NCBI GenBank assembly: GCA_030682795.1
Contig: JAUXNJ010000040.1
Span: forward strand, 62,001-126,000
Direction of reading: 5' to 3'
DNA from: Sphingobacteriaceae bacterium
GTDB taxonomy: Bacteria > Bacteroidota > Bacteroidia > UBA7662
Length of the DNA: 64,000 bases
How positions within the stretch are numbered: position 1 is the first letter of the stretch; the number at the start of each line of letters is the position of its first letter. Below are positions 53,146-61,373 of the stretch, piece by piece. The position numbers were made by a program, and so were the translations under genes. A model generated the notes under the pieces. That model was not told the origin of the DNA. It did not search any database and saw only the letters and a list, made by a program, of their open reading frames with translations.

Positions 53146-53751
53146 TTACTCTGTTAGTTGTTCTAAAATCGCTGCCACACTACTTCGATGACGGTAGTCT
53201 TGGTCAAAATGGCGCCAAAGCACTACGCCTTCCCGACTAATTAAATAAGTAGCCGGTACAGGTAGTTGCTCACTATCGTCCCCAGAGGCGGTAGCCAAAC
53301 GCGCACGCAAGAGGGTATTGTATTTTTTGCGTGTTCCAGCCTCTGGTTGATGCGATACATCGAAGGCTTTACCGATTTTATGGCCTTCATCCCACAAAAA
53401 GGTAAAGCTGGCTTTTGTTTTTTCTTGCATCTGCAACAAAAATTCCGGCTTTTCAGGGGATATGGCGTATACACGAATACCCTTTGCTTCGAGCAGCTCC
53501 AAGCTGTCTTGCAAATTATTGAGGTGGCGATTGCAATAAGGGCACCATTGCCCGCGGTAAAAAACCAACAATACGGGTCCATCCGCTAATGCTTCGGTTA
53601 ATGAAACTTTGTCACCCAGCTGATTGAGCGCCGTAAAAGGCGTTACTTGCGATCCCACCGCCAAACCAGCGGTTTGTGATTCGGTTTTGTATTGCGCTTG
53701 CGTAAAAGTGCTTAAGCAAAGTAGCATTATAAATAGGAAGGATTTGGTCAT
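53146..53751 (-). CDS. AhpC/TSA-type peroxiredoxin-like protein, exported
   Basis: 201 residues with a signal peptide ending TFTQAQ. The thioredoxin fold has the redox motif RGQWCPYCNRHLNNLQ (Cys-x-x-Cys at the peroxidatic position), preceded by GDKVSLTEALADGPVLLVFY and followed by VYAISPEKPEFLLQMQEKTKASFTFLWDEGHKIGKAF. Such two-Cys AhpC/TSA relatives reduce peroxides or act as thiol-disulfide reductases in the periplasm. It overlaps the thioredoxin gene upstream by four bases, and so shares the candidate ECF promoter. Confidence 0.88.
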   Translation of the reverse strand: MTKSFLFIMLLCLSTFTQAQYKTESQTAGLAVGSQVTPFTALNQLGDKVSLTEALADGPVLLVFYRGQWCPYCNRHLNNLQDSLELLEAKGIRVYAISPEKPEFLLQMQEKTKASFTFLWDEGHKIGKAFDVSHQPEAGTRKKYNTLLRARLATASGDDSEQLPVPATYLISREGVVLWRHFDQDYRHRSSVAAILEQLTE

Positions 53752-54200
53752 TTTTGAATGGTTAGTGTTTTGGAAAGATTTAATAATTGCGAAGCGCTAA
53801 TGAAGCCTATGTGTTGTTTCGCAAGACTACCATCGGCTTGCACCCAATACAAACTCGGGTAGGCACGCAAGCCAAATTTTTGCACCAGGCCTGGACCTTC
53901 GCCTTTTTCGCCATCCACAGCAATGGCTATAAAGTGCTCTTTAAAGTACGCGCCCAGTTCGGGGTCACGAAAGGTAGTGGCTTTGAGCCGTTTGCAAGGA
54001 CCACACCAACTGGCATAAATGTCTACAAATAAGTGTTTGTTTTCTGCTTTCGCTTTTGCCAAGGCTTCCGCATAACTGCCTTCAAAAAACTGGATACCCA
54101 GCTCGTCGGGGGTATTGGCGTAATTTTTAGCTTCTAACGCACGCATGCCGAACCAGCCCAGCACAAATAAAGAGAGGAAGAGAATGGTTAATTTTTTCAT
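53748..54200 (-). CDS. Exported thioredoxin-family protein
   Basis: 150 residues with an N-terminal signal anchor (LTILFLSLFVLGWFGMRAL). The active-site stretch DIYASWCGPCKRLKATTF gives WCGPC; the cis-Pro region is GLRAYPSLYWVQ. It should reduce or exchange periplasmic disulfides. The start lies 15 bases after a candidate ECF promoter box on the minus strand, and the stop overlaps the peroxiredoxin start by four bases (ATGA). Confidence 0.9.
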   Translation of the reverse strand: MKKLTILFLSLFVLGWFGMRALEAKNYANTPDELGIQFFEGSYAEALAKAKAENKHLFVDIYASWCGPCKRLKATTFRDPELGAYFKEHFIAIAVDGEKGEGPGLVQKFGLRAYPSLYWVQADGSLAKQHIGFISASQLLNLSKTLTIQK

Positions 54201-54213
54201 AATGCATTTTGCT

Positions 54214-54249
54214 AAGTTGGTCTTTGCAAACTTGGCATCCTGACAAATT
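54214..54249 (-). promoter_or_regulatory. Candidate ECF-sigma promoter of the thioredoxin-peroxiredoxin operon
   Basis: Minus strand: TTTGTCAGGATG (54247-54236), 14 bases, ACCAAC (54221-54216) followed by TTA. It is identical in both boxes and in spacing to the site at 55130. The thioredoxin ATG lies 15 bases after the second box. Confidence 0.6.
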
Positions 54250-54520
54250 AATCTGCTTTTTCTGAGAGGCGGGCTTTTATTTTATTTCTGGAAGCCTCAT
54301 CTAATTTGTAAAGCAAGGGGGCGTCTGGTTTTTGCAGGGCTTTGTCGATGAGCAGACTTTGGTTTTCGTAGTATTTACAATACACACACATTTTTTGGTG
54401 CAGGTGAAGCTTGAGGTGTTCCCACCAGCCGAGGCCACGCAGTAGTTTGAGCTCGCTGAGCCGCGTGGATTCGCGGCATGAGATCATTAACCAACTCAAC
54501 ACAAAAGGGACTATTTTCAT
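54248..54520 (-). CDS. Zinc-type small anti-sigma factor
   Basis: 90 residues from ATG 54520; a longer frame to 54544 is less likely because the ATG overlaps the sigma-factor stop by four bases (ATGA). The segment LKLHLHQKMCVYCKYY has H-x3-C-x2-C, the zinc-binding anti-sigma pattern. No membrane helix is seen beyond the first ~15 residues (VPFVLSWLMIS), so it is probably soluble and senses the cytoplasm. It should bind and silence the sigma factor encoded upstream. Confidence 0.75.
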   Translation of the reverse strand: MKIVPFVLSWLMISCRESTRLSELKLLRGLGWWEHLKLHLHQKMCVYCKYYENQSLLIDKALQKPDAPLLYKLDEASRNKIKARLSEKAD

Positions 54521-55083
54521 TGAAACCAATTCGACTGCAGACATTGTTGCATGGCTAATTTAGCTCTGCGATTGATCTGCCAATAATTAGTCTGCGTGAG
54601 TTTGAGTTCCTGACAAAGTAATTGTGTTTCTTTCTCGAGTAAATATTTGCTTTCAAGTACCGATTTCCAGAGCAGCGGTAGTTTGTCGAGGCAAGCATAA
54701 AGCACCCTTAAAAATTCAGGTTGATCCAGCAAGGAGCCATGGGTATCGGGTACGTCGGTTTTGGGCGCGTTTTTCCAACTGCCGTCGGCATTAAAGTAAG
54801 TGTCCAAATCAGCTTCGCCCTCTAGCGCATCCTCTAAGTCTTTACGCTTGTATTTGGTTTTGTAGTAATCCATGATTTTATGACGCAAGATGCCAAAGAG
54901 CCAAGTCCGACCTTGACTGTCGCCTCTAAATTTATCAAAGCCCTTGATGGCAGCTTCAAAAGTATCTTGCACCAAATCAGCGGCAACGGCGGTGTCGTTT
55001 ACTTTTATACGCGCATAATTATAAAGGGCATCACCATGTGCTTCGAGTAAAGTTTGTAATTGTTGGCGTTTAGAAGGATTCAT
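54517..55083 (-). CDS. ECF RNA polymerase sigma factor
   Basis: 188 residues. Region 2: YNYARIKVNDTAVAADLVQDTFEAAIKGFDKFRGDSQGRTWLFGILRHKIMDYYK, with the DLVQDTF and WLFGILRH hallmarks of sigma-70 ECF proteins; region 4: LPLLWKSVLESKYLLEKETQLLCQELKLTQTNYWQINRRAKLAMQQC. The ATG start is decided by this N terminus, which has no upstream in-frame extension. It is coupled to the small anti-sigma gene by a four-base overlap, a common cis-encoded pair. A shared motif upstream of both neighbouring operons is its likely target. Confidence 0.94.
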   Translation of the reverse strand: MNPSKRQQLQTLLEAHGDALYNYARIKVNDTAVAADLVQDTFEAAIKGFDKFRGDSQGRTWLFGILRHKIMDYYKTKYKRKDLEDALEGEADLDTYFNADGSWKNAPKTDVPDTHGSLLDQPEFLRVLYACLDKLPLLWKSVLESKYLLEKETQLLCQELKLTQTNYWQINRRAKLAMQQCLQSNWFQ

Positions 55084-55126
55084 CGGCGCTAAAACTAAGG
55101 GATTTAGGAATGAAAAAAAAATCTGG

Positions 55127-55164
55127 AATTTTGTCAGGATGGGCAGCCAATTCCTACCAACCTA
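55127..55164 (+). promoter_or_regulatory. Candidate ECF-sigma promoter of the 55.2-kb operon
   Basis: TTTGTCAGGATG at 55130-55141, 14 bases, then ACCAAC at 55156-55161 and CTA. The first box is identical over 12 bases to the minus-strand site at 54236-54247, with the same 14-base spacer and ACCAAC box. The ATG of the first gene is at 55187, 25 bases after the second box. Confidence 0.6.
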
Positions 55165-55186
55165 CAAAACCATTTAACTTTTAAGT

Positions 55187-55861
55187 ATGAAAAAGATTGT
55201 ATTGTTAGGCTTGGTCCTTGGTATGGCAGTCCCGGCTGCAAAGGCGCAAAACGTAAAGCCACACTGGGTAGCAAATGCTCAGTTATCCTTTGCACCTGCT
55301 GAATTCAGTGGTGCAGTGGGAATGGGGCGACAGCATCAGTTGGGCAAAAAAGACCGATTGCTGTTGGGGTATGGCTTGCGCTACAATGGATATCGAGGTA
55401 ACGGCATCGATTTTATTACTGCGCCTGCAGCACTCACCTTAGATGATAAACTCGATACTTTTACCATGGCCAGTGCCGCAACCCATGCTTTCAATGTTTA
55501 TTTGGCGTTAGGTTATCAAATTACTAGTAAATTGAGCTTTATGTTCGACATCGATTTAATAGGCGCCACTTTAGGTGCGGAGCGTTCTGGACTGTTCACT
55601 TCCACCGATCAACTGGGCTTTAATGGCAATTATCAAGCGACTCCAACAGCTTTAAATGCCTTGTTGGTGGGTGATAACGACCGCGGGACTTTGGGCTCCA
55701 ACTTCAGTATTCATTACCAATTAAAAGAGCAATGGGGCTTAAAACTCGGTATGGCTTATCTTTTTACAGAGTACACCACACAGCAAACATTGGCCTTTGC
55801 GAATGATCGTTTTCGTCGTAAAAGTGCGCAAGCCATGCTCGGAATTACATACAAATGGTAA
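55187..55861 (+). CDS. Small outer-membrane beta-barrel protein
   Basis: 224 residues with a signal peptide (IVLLGLVLGMAVPAAKAQ). Strand-rich: AGMGRQHQLGKKDRLLLGYGLRYNGYRG-like, HAFNVYLALGYQITSKLSFMFDIDLI and a C-terminal strand ending QAMLGITYKW with the terminal aromatic typical of outer-membrane proteins. It is the first gene of a five-gene overlapping operon, and its 3' end overlaps the YceI gene by seven bases. Confidence 0.7.
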   Translation: MKKIVLLGLVLGMAVPAAKAQNVKPHWVANAQLSFAPAEFSGAVGMGRQHQLGKKDRLLLGYGLRYNGYRGNGIDFITAPAALTLDDKLDTFTMASAATHAFNVYLALGYQITSKLSFMFDIDLIGATLGAERSGLFTSTDQLGFNGNYQATPTALNALLVGDNDRGTLGSNFSIHYQLKEQWGLKLGMAYLFTEYTTQQTLAFANDRFRRKSAQAMLGITYKW

Positions 55862-56382
55862 AGTTGTTTAAGATAGTAGTGTTTGCCATAGCGTTTTTGA
55901 GCGCTTCAAACACCCTGGCCCAGCAAAAAAACTGGACAGCCGTTAAAACCGACATCCGATTTTACATCCGAAATGCAGGCTTGGAAGTAGAAGGCAAATT
56001 TGACCAAGTGCAAGGTACTTTTGTGACCGATGAACGCAACCTCCCGGTTTTGGTAGTAGGTACTGCTAAAGTCAAAAGCATCGACACGGGCATAGGCCTG
56101 CGCGACAGTCATTTGCAAGGCAAGGATTATTTCAATGCCGCTGCCTTCCCAGAGCTACGCATGCAATTGCTTAGCGTAACTGAAAAGACCATCAAGTTCA
56201 ACGTTACCATCAAAGGCAAATCCAAAACCTATGAAATGCCGTATGTATGGAAGGTCGTGAAAGAGCAAGGGCAGTTTTCGGTGAGTTTTAAGCTCAACCG
56301 CCGTGATTTTGGAGTGGGTGGAAGCAGTCTGATGCTGAGCGACGATTTATTTGTTAAAATTGACCTGATGCTCCAACCATGA
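55855..56382 (+). CDS. YceI-family periplasmic lipid-binding protein
   Basis: 175 residues with an N-terminal signal (IVVFAIAFLSASNTLAQ). YceI features: IRFYIRNAGLEVEGKFDQVQGTFV, AKVKSIDTGIGLRDSHLQGKDYFNAAAFPELRM and the final strand FKLNRRDFGVGG. YceI proteins form a lipocalin-like barrel that binds isoprenoid lipids. The start overlaps the previous stop by seven bases and the next start overlaps this stop by four (ATGA). Confidence 0.93.
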   Translation: MVKLFKIVVFAIAFLSASNTLAQQKNWTAVKTDIRFYIRNAGLEVEGKFDQVQGTFVTDERNLPVLVVGTAKVKSIDTGIGLRDSHLQGKDYFNAAAFPELRMQLLSVTEKTIKFNVTIKGKSKTYEMPYVWKVVKEQGQFSVSFKLNRRDFGVGGSSLMLSDDLFVKIDLMLQP

Positions 56383-56882
56383 GTACCCTGATTCACCAAA
56401 CCCAGCAATGTTTCGAATTGTTGACGCAATTTTTGCAACAACTGCCAGAAGCCCGGTACCAACAGGCATATCCTCAGTTTTTCGGCGGTACCATAGGCAA
56501 ACATGTTCGTCACATTTTAGAGTTTTATCAGCAGCTTTTAGCGGCAGAAGCGGCTGAAAGTGTAAATTACGATGCCCGTGAGCGACAACTTGCGCTTGAA
56601 AATAAGCCGCAACAAGCCTTGGATGTAATCGACCAATTGTCGCGCTTACTCGCAGCACCGATACACGACCGCGCCTTAGCGGTTGAGGGCGCAGTGCTGG
56701 TGGACGTTGGGCCGGTTGGCAGCACTTTTCGCCGGGAATTGTACTATGCTTACGAGCATATGGTGCATCACATGGCGCTGATCAAAGTGGGGTGTTTTGG
56801 CTTGGAGGACTTTCAATTTCCTGAAACCTTTGGTTTGGCTTATGCCACTGCAAAACACCGCGAAGTAGCATGTGCACAGTGA
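56379..56882 (+). CDS. DinB-like four-helix bundle protein
   Basis: 167 residues, all helical. Conserved His residues at the expected places of DinB/YfiT metal-binding proteins: FGGTIGKHVRHILEFYQQLL near the start and YEHMVHHMALIK in the last helix. Members bind divalent metals and some act as thiol-transferases (bacillithiol or mycothiol) or DNA-damage proteins. Coupled to YceI by ATGA and to the NRDE gene by a 13-base overlap. Confidence 0.82.
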   Translation: MSTLIHQTQQCFELLTQFLQQLPEARYQQAYPQFFGGTIGKHVRHILEFYQQLLAAEAAESVNYDARERQLALENKPQQALDVIDQLSRLLAAPIHDRALAVEGAVLVDVGPVGSTFRRELYYAYEHMVHHMALIKVGCFGLEDFQFPETFGLAYATAKHREVACAQ

Positions 56883-57592
56883 GTTTTTTGCCGGTAACGA
56901 CGGCAGGGTTGGGCTTCATTTTCACTTCTAACCGCGATGAAACGTCGCTACGACCAGCCGCTCTGCCCTCCTGGCAAGTGTTGCCAGCCGGGAGATGGTT
57001 TGGCCCAAGCGACCCCCTTTCTAAGGGCAGTTGGTTTGGTACCGATGGTGAGCGCTGGGCTTTGTGCGTGCTCAATGGCGCCTTTGTGAAACACCAGCAT
57101 CAACCTCCTTACAGTCGCAGCAGGGGGCGGCTCATTCCAGATTTTTTGACCGCAGGAAGTACCGATAACTTTTTAAGCACCTATGATTTTGCCGGCATGG
57201 AGCCCTTTACTTTTTTGATTGTGCAGTTTGGTGAAAGTCCTTGCACCTTGCTTGAGTTGCGTTGGGATGCTCACCAATTGCACCAGCGCTATTTATCGGC
57301 AGATCAACCCCATCTTTGGTCCTCCGCCACCCTCTACAATGCCGAACAGGCGGCCATCAAAAAGCAGTGGTTTAATGTTTGGTTGGCGCAACAAGAAGGC
57401 GTTTTTACACAAGAGGCCATTTTTCGTTTCCACCAAGAAGCCGGCATAGGCGACCCTGGTCTTGATTTGGTGATGAACCGAGGAACTGTTCGTACTACCA
57501 GCATCAGTTCATTGGCACTGCAAAACAACACCTTACAGCTACGTTATTTACAAATCGACCCGCCGCAAGCCCATGCCTACTCCCTTTTTTGA
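56870..57592 (+). CDS. NRDE-family protein (TANGO2-like)
   Basis: 240 residues. Start MCTVSFLPVTTAGLGFIFTSNRDE contains the NRDE motif and the N-terminal Cys2; LPSWQVLPAGRWFGPSDPLSKGSWFGT and VLNGAF follow as in the TANGO2 family. The N-terminal Cys and its NTN-hydrolase-like setting suggest an amidohydrolase fold. The family has a heme-homeostasis role in eukaryotes; in bacteria it is unassigned. It overlaps both neighbours. Confidence 0.9.
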   Translation: MCTVSFLPVTTAGLGFIFTSNRDETSLRPAALPSWQVLPAGRWFGPSDPLSKGSWFGTDGERWALCVLNGAFVKHQHQPPYSRSRGRLIPDFLTAGSTDNFLSTYDFAGMEPFTFLIVQFGESPCTLLELRWDAHQLHQRYLSADQPHLWSSATLYNAEQAAIKKQWFNVWLAQQEGVFTQEAIFRFHQEAGIGDPGLDLVMNRGTVRTTSISSLALQNNTLQLRYLQIDPPQAHAYSLF

Positions 57593-58628
57593 TCGCCGGC
57601 GCAGTTACCAAACCAAGGCAGCTGAGTTTTGGCCCGCCTGGGTATTACAAGCAGCCTTGTACATGCAAGGCATTCCTTTGGGGTGGTGGCGTGGGGGACT
57701 CACTTGGTTTGCTCGGGTAAATCCGGGCATGGACTGGGGTGGCATGTTGGCGTATTCGAAGTCTGATGCCATGTTGTCTTTGCCCAAGGTCAATAAAGCA
57801 GCAGCATTCACTTTTGATTGGCCCATAGCGCAAGCCGTATTGCAGGAGCAACGACTAGCTGTTGGTTTGAGCTGGCCGTTGGTACTCAAGCCCGATCAGG
57901 GCGAGCGCGGTCGTGATGTATACCAACTCCACAATGAATTGCAGCTTTCAATCACCTTACAGCAGTTGCCACCTGGGAAATACCTGCTCCAAGAGTTTCT
58001 GGAATTGCCGTTTGAATTTGGTGTTTTTGTTTCCAAATCGCTTCGAAACCAGCAATTTGAAGTTTTATCGCTTAGCTGGAAGGTGCCGTTGGGGGTAATG
58101 GGTGATGGGGTCTCAACCATTGGGGAGTTACTCGCGCAACATCCCCGTGCCCGGCATTACCCAGCGCTGTTGGCAGCCCTATCGGCCGAGGTCAAAAACA
58201 CAGTACCTGCCGCAAACGTTTGGCGTCAGTTGCATTTTTCGGGCAACCACTGTCGCGGTGCTGCCTTTTTCGATGCCCAGGAGCTCATCGACCAGGCTTT
58301 AAACGACAGCATGCATCATGTTTTGAAGGAAATAGAGGGTTTTCGTTTTGGAAGATTGGATGTTTTGGTAGCCCAGCCGCAAGACCTTTGGCATCCCGAA
58401 GCTATTAAAGTGATTGAAATCAATGGCGCCAATGCGGAGCCAGCCCACATTTATGACCCCAAAATGCCCTTTTGGAGGATGTTGGCCGAGGTTTTGCGCT
58501 TCCAGCGTTTGATGTGGCACCAAGCCCGCTGGATGCAAAAGCAAGGTGCTTCGGCGCCACCGCTGCGCCAGCTTTGGCCTGTTTTGAAGGCGTACCGAAG
58601 TCAAATGCGTGCTGCAGCGGGAAGATGA
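57573..58628 (+). CDS. ATP-grasp-like protein of unknown substrate
   Basis: 351 residues. ATP-grasp elements: LVLKPDQGERGRDVYQLH (lid and lysine), YLLQEFLELPFEFGVFVSKS, RFGRLDVLVAQ and IKVIEINGANAEPAHIYDP, where Glu and Asn line up with the metal-binding carboxylate and Asn of carboxylate-amine ligases. A long N-terminal part (AFWPAWVLQAALYMQGIPLGWWRGG) is tryptophan-rich, possibly membrane-associated. No nearby peptide or amine substrate gene is seen. It overlaps the NRDE gene by 20 bases and closes the operon. Confidence 0.75.
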   Translation: MPTPFFDRRRSYQTKAAEFWPAWVLQAALYMQGIPLGWWRGGLTWFARVNPGMDWGGMLAYSKSDAMLSLPKVNKAAAFTFDWPIAQAVLQEQRLAVGLSWPLVLKPDQGERGRDVYQLHNELQLSITLQQLPPGKYLLQEFLELPFEFGVFVSKSLRNQQFEVLSLSWKVPLGVMGDGVSTIGELLAQHPRARHYPALLAALSAEVKNTVPAANVWRQLHFSGNHCRGAAFFDAQELIDQALNDSMHHVLKEIEGFRFGRLDVLVAQPQDLWHPEAIKVIEINGANAEPAHIYDPKMPFWRMLAEVLRFQRLMWHQARWMQKQGASAPPLRQLWPVLKAYRSQMRAAAGR

Positions 58629-58699
58629 AGGGCAACATTATTAAATTTACTGAGATATAACTATTTACTCGTGGAAGTGTTGTTAATTGGATTTTTTAT

Positions 58700-59575
58700 G
58701 TGAAAATGATTTGGAAATCCCCTGCCTTCCGCCATTTGCGCTTGCCTTTTTCGTGGTTTTTGCTGCCCGCATTTTTGATGGGCATGTTGGCCGTGCCGGA
58801 GGTGGATTTCTCAAAAACTTTACTGCTTTTTGTGGTACTGCATTTTTTGGTGTATCCAAGCAGCAATGCTTTTAACAGCTTGCAAGACCAAGACGAAGGT
58901 CCCATAGGAGGGATGGAGCACCCTCCAAAAGCTCCAGCCAGTTTGCGGTACATTAGTCTCGGTTTCGATGCGCTGGCCCTCCTCTTTGGATTTTGGCAGC
59001 ATTGGGCGCTTGGACTGGGCCTGCTGGCCTACATCTTGGCTTCTCGTGCGTACAGCTACCGTCCCATTCGACTCAAAAAACACCCTTGGACGGGGTTTTT
59101 TACCGTGCTGCTATTTCAAGGCCCTTGGGTGATGTTGCTGGCGGCACTTTTTACAACTCCGGTATTTGGTTGGGAAAATGCTACCACACCCGGATTGCTG
59201 TATGTAGCAGCAGCCTTGGTGTTGGGAGGAAGTTACCCCCTGACTCAAATCTATCAGCATGAGGCCGATCGCAACGATGGCGTGTTGAGCTTGAGCGCCT
59301 GGCTCGGCATTCAAGGCACTTTTAAATTTTGTGCTGTTGCCTTTGCCTTGGGTGGTCCCGCTTTGCTTTTTCCGCTCTGGCAAGCCGACAGAATAGCAGC
59401 TTTATTACTGTTGACTACCGCTTTGCTGCCGGTGCTGCTGTACTTTTTTTGGTGGTGGCAACAAACCACAAAAGATCCTGCTGCGGCCAATTTCAAAAAT
59501 ACCATGCGCATGAATTTATTGGCTTCTAGCAGTTTGAACCTGGCCCTTGGGCTTATTTTAGTATTGAATTTATGA
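58700..59575 (+). CDS. UbiA-family prenyltransferase
   Basis: 291 residues from GTG 58700 (ATG 58706 is an alternative start). Nine or so hydrophobic helices. First Asp-rich motif NSLQDQDEGPIG (Asn59, Asp63, Asp65), second motif YQHEADRNDGVLSLS, both diphosphate/Mg binding sites, though the first is a variant of NDxxDxxxD. UbiA proteins transfer a prenyl chain to an aromatic or other acceptor in the inner membrane. It overlaps the type III PKS gene by four bases (ATGA at 59572), which hints that the PKS product is the acceptor. Confidence 0.88.
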   Translation: MKMIWKSPAFRHLRLPFSWFLLPAFLMGMLAVPEVDFSKTLLLFVVLHFLVYPSSNAFNSLQDQDEGPIGGMEHPPKAPASLRYISLGFDALALLFGFWQHWALGLGLLAYILASRAYSYRPIRLKKHPWTGFFTVLLFQGPWVMLLAALFTTPVFGWENATTPGLLYVAAALVLGGSYPLTQIYQHEADRNDGVLSLSAWLGIQGTFKFCAVAFALGGPALLFPLWQADRIAALLLLTTALLPVLLYFFWWWQQTTKDPAAANFKNTMRMNLLASSSLNLALGLILVLNL

Positions 59576-60669
59576 GTTTTCTCACCGCCATACACAGTGC
59601 CGTACCCAGTTTTGAGATCAAAGCAGCCGATTTTGAAGCCTTTGTAGCTGCTCGCCATCCCAACGAGCCTGATACGCTGCGCAAACTACGTTTTTTGAGC
59701 AGTCGCACCGGTATAAACCAGCGTTTTGCTGTATTACCCGATTATGCCGACCGCCAAAAAGCGCGTTTGTATTGGAAACATGGCGAAATTGAACATGCCA
59801 GCATCCAAAAACGCATGGAAATTTACAGGGAAGAAGCCCTGCGGCTGTCATTAGCAGCCATCCGGCCCGTGCTCGCTGCCAATGCTTTGCCACCTACCCA
59901 TTTGGTTTTTACCAGTTGTACAGGACTTTCAGCGCCAGGCATTGAAGTGCAGCTGGTTCGGGCACTCGGACTACCTGCCCACACTTTTCGCCACACCGTT
60001 AATTTTATGGGCTGTTATGCGGCGCTCCATGCCCTGCGCACAGCGCATTACATTTGCGAGGCGGAGTCTGAGGCCCGGGTGCTGGTGGTGTGTACCGAGT
60101 TGTGCTCGCTGCATTATCAGGAGGCCACGCACGACGATGCCATGCTGTCGAATTTGCTTTTTGGAGATGGTTCGGCGGCTTTGATGCTGTGCGGAGCCGC
60201 CCATGCGGCGGAGGCAGTTTTAGAAATAGATGGCTTTTTCGCCAGTTTGCTACCAGGCGGTGAAAGCGATATGAGCTGGGACCTCAGCGGCACCGGCTTC
60301 GAAATGAAACTAAGCAGTTATGTACCTGCGCTGCTGTCGGGGCACCTCGATCAAGCCTTAGCGGGTGCTTGGGAGGCGTGGGGACTGCAGCAAAGCGACA
60401 TCCAGCATTGGGCCTTGCACCCAGGCGGCCGTAGCATTCTTGAAAAACTGCAGCAGGCGCTCAAACTACAACGCAGCGATTTGGCGGCTTCCTATGAGGT
60501 GCTCGAACGGCATGGCAATATGTCGTCGGCCACCGTGCTTTTTGTACTCCAGCAATTGCTCGCCAATGCCCCCAAAGCAGGTGAACGCGTAGTGCTAGCA
60601 GCTTTTGGTCCCGGCTTGAGCATGGAGCTCGGTACGGCTCGTTTTTTAACCCCTGCTTCCAACGCATGA
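59572..60669 (+). CDS. Type III polyketide synthase (chalcone/stilbene synthase family)
   Basis: 365 residues. Catalytic triad: Cys148 in VNFMGCYAALHALR, His283 in ALHPGGRSIL and Asn316 in ERHGNMSSATV. Other family marks are TSCTGLSAPGIE, LLFGDGSAALML and AFGPGLSMELGTARF. The enzyme condenses malonyl-CoA units onto an acyl starter, which in bacteria often gives alkylresorcinols or alkylpyrones. The product is unknown; size of the starter cannot be told from sequence alone. Four-base overlaps link it to the UbiA gene before and the methyltransferase after. Confidence 0.96.
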   Translation: MSFLTAIHSAVPSFEIKAADFEAFVAARHPNEPDTLRKLRFLSSRTGINQRFAVLPDYADRQKARLYWKHGEIEHASIQKRMEIYREEALRLSLAAIRPVLAANALPPTHLVFTSCTGLSAPGIEVQLVRALGLPAHTFRHTVNFMGCYAALHALRTAHYICEAESEARVLVVCTELCSLHYQEATHDDAMLSNLLFGDGSAALMLCGAAHAAEAVLEIDGFFASLLPGGESDMSWDLSGTGFEMKLSSYVPALLSGHLDQALAGAWEAWGLQQSDIQHWALHPGGRSILEKLQQALKLQRSDLAASYEVLERHGNMSSATVLFVLQQLLANAPKAGERVVLAAFGPGLSMELGTARFLTPASNA

Positions 60670-61373
60670 AAATATGGCACTACCCAGCGCGTTCACCGCG
60701 TTTAGAGCTGCTCGATGCCGACGACCTACCGGTGGCAGCCCTGCACAGCAATTTGCGGGAGTTGGCCGTGATCAATCGCTGGCTGGGCGGGTACCGCATT
60801 TCTGAACTCGCTTTGAAGTCCATTCAACCACATTTTCAATACCATACATTTATAGACATAGGCTGCGGCGGCGGCGATACCTTGCACCGGTTGTTGCCCC
60901 TTATTCCGCAGGAGGTTCAGATAGAGGGCTGGGACCTCAAAGCCGACTGCCTGGTTTTTGCACGAAATAACTTTGATCACCGCCGCATACAGTGGCGCTT
61001 GGGCGATTTTAGGGAAGCGGTGCGGGAGCGACCCCCCGGGGTGCTGTTCCATGCAAGCTTGTTTTTTCATCATTTTAAAGACGATGAAATAGTGGCCTTT
61101 GTTCAAGAAATCACGGCGGCGGGCCATGGCCTGTTGATCAACGAGCTCGAGCGGCACCGTTTTGCACGACAGAGCATAGCCTTAATCACGCAATTATGGC
61201 CTGGGGCCTCGCATTTGGTGCGACACGATGCGCCCCTGAGTGTGGAACGGAGTTTTGTACGCCACGACTGGGAGCTGCTCTTGGCCCAAGTGCCAAATAT
61301 TCGCTTCAGCATCGACTACCGCTGGGCATTTCGCCACCAAATTTGCATCTGGCCCAACCTTCCCACGGTATGA
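60666..61373 (+). CDS. Class I SAM-dependent methyltransferase
   Basis: 235 residues. SAM-binding motif FIDIGCGGGDTLHRLLP; the motif after it is EIQW-like (VQIEGWDLKADCLVF), and LLINELERHRFARQS follows. N-terminal region (residues 1-60) is helical and substrate-facing. Placed directly after the PKS with an ATGA overlap and overlapping the FAD gene by four bases; it likely methylates the polyketide on O or C. Confidence 0.92.
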   Translation: MKIWHYPARSPRLELLDADDLPVAALHSNLRELAVINRWLGGYRISELALKSIQPHFQYHTFIDIGCGGGDTLHRLLPLIPQEVQIEGWDLKADCLVFARNNFDHRRIQWRLGDFREAVRERPPGVLFHASLFFHHFKDDEIVAFVQEITAAGHGLLINELERHRFARQSIALITQLWPGASHLVRHDAPLSVERSFVRHDWELLLAQVPNIRFSIDYRWAFRHQICIWPNLPTV

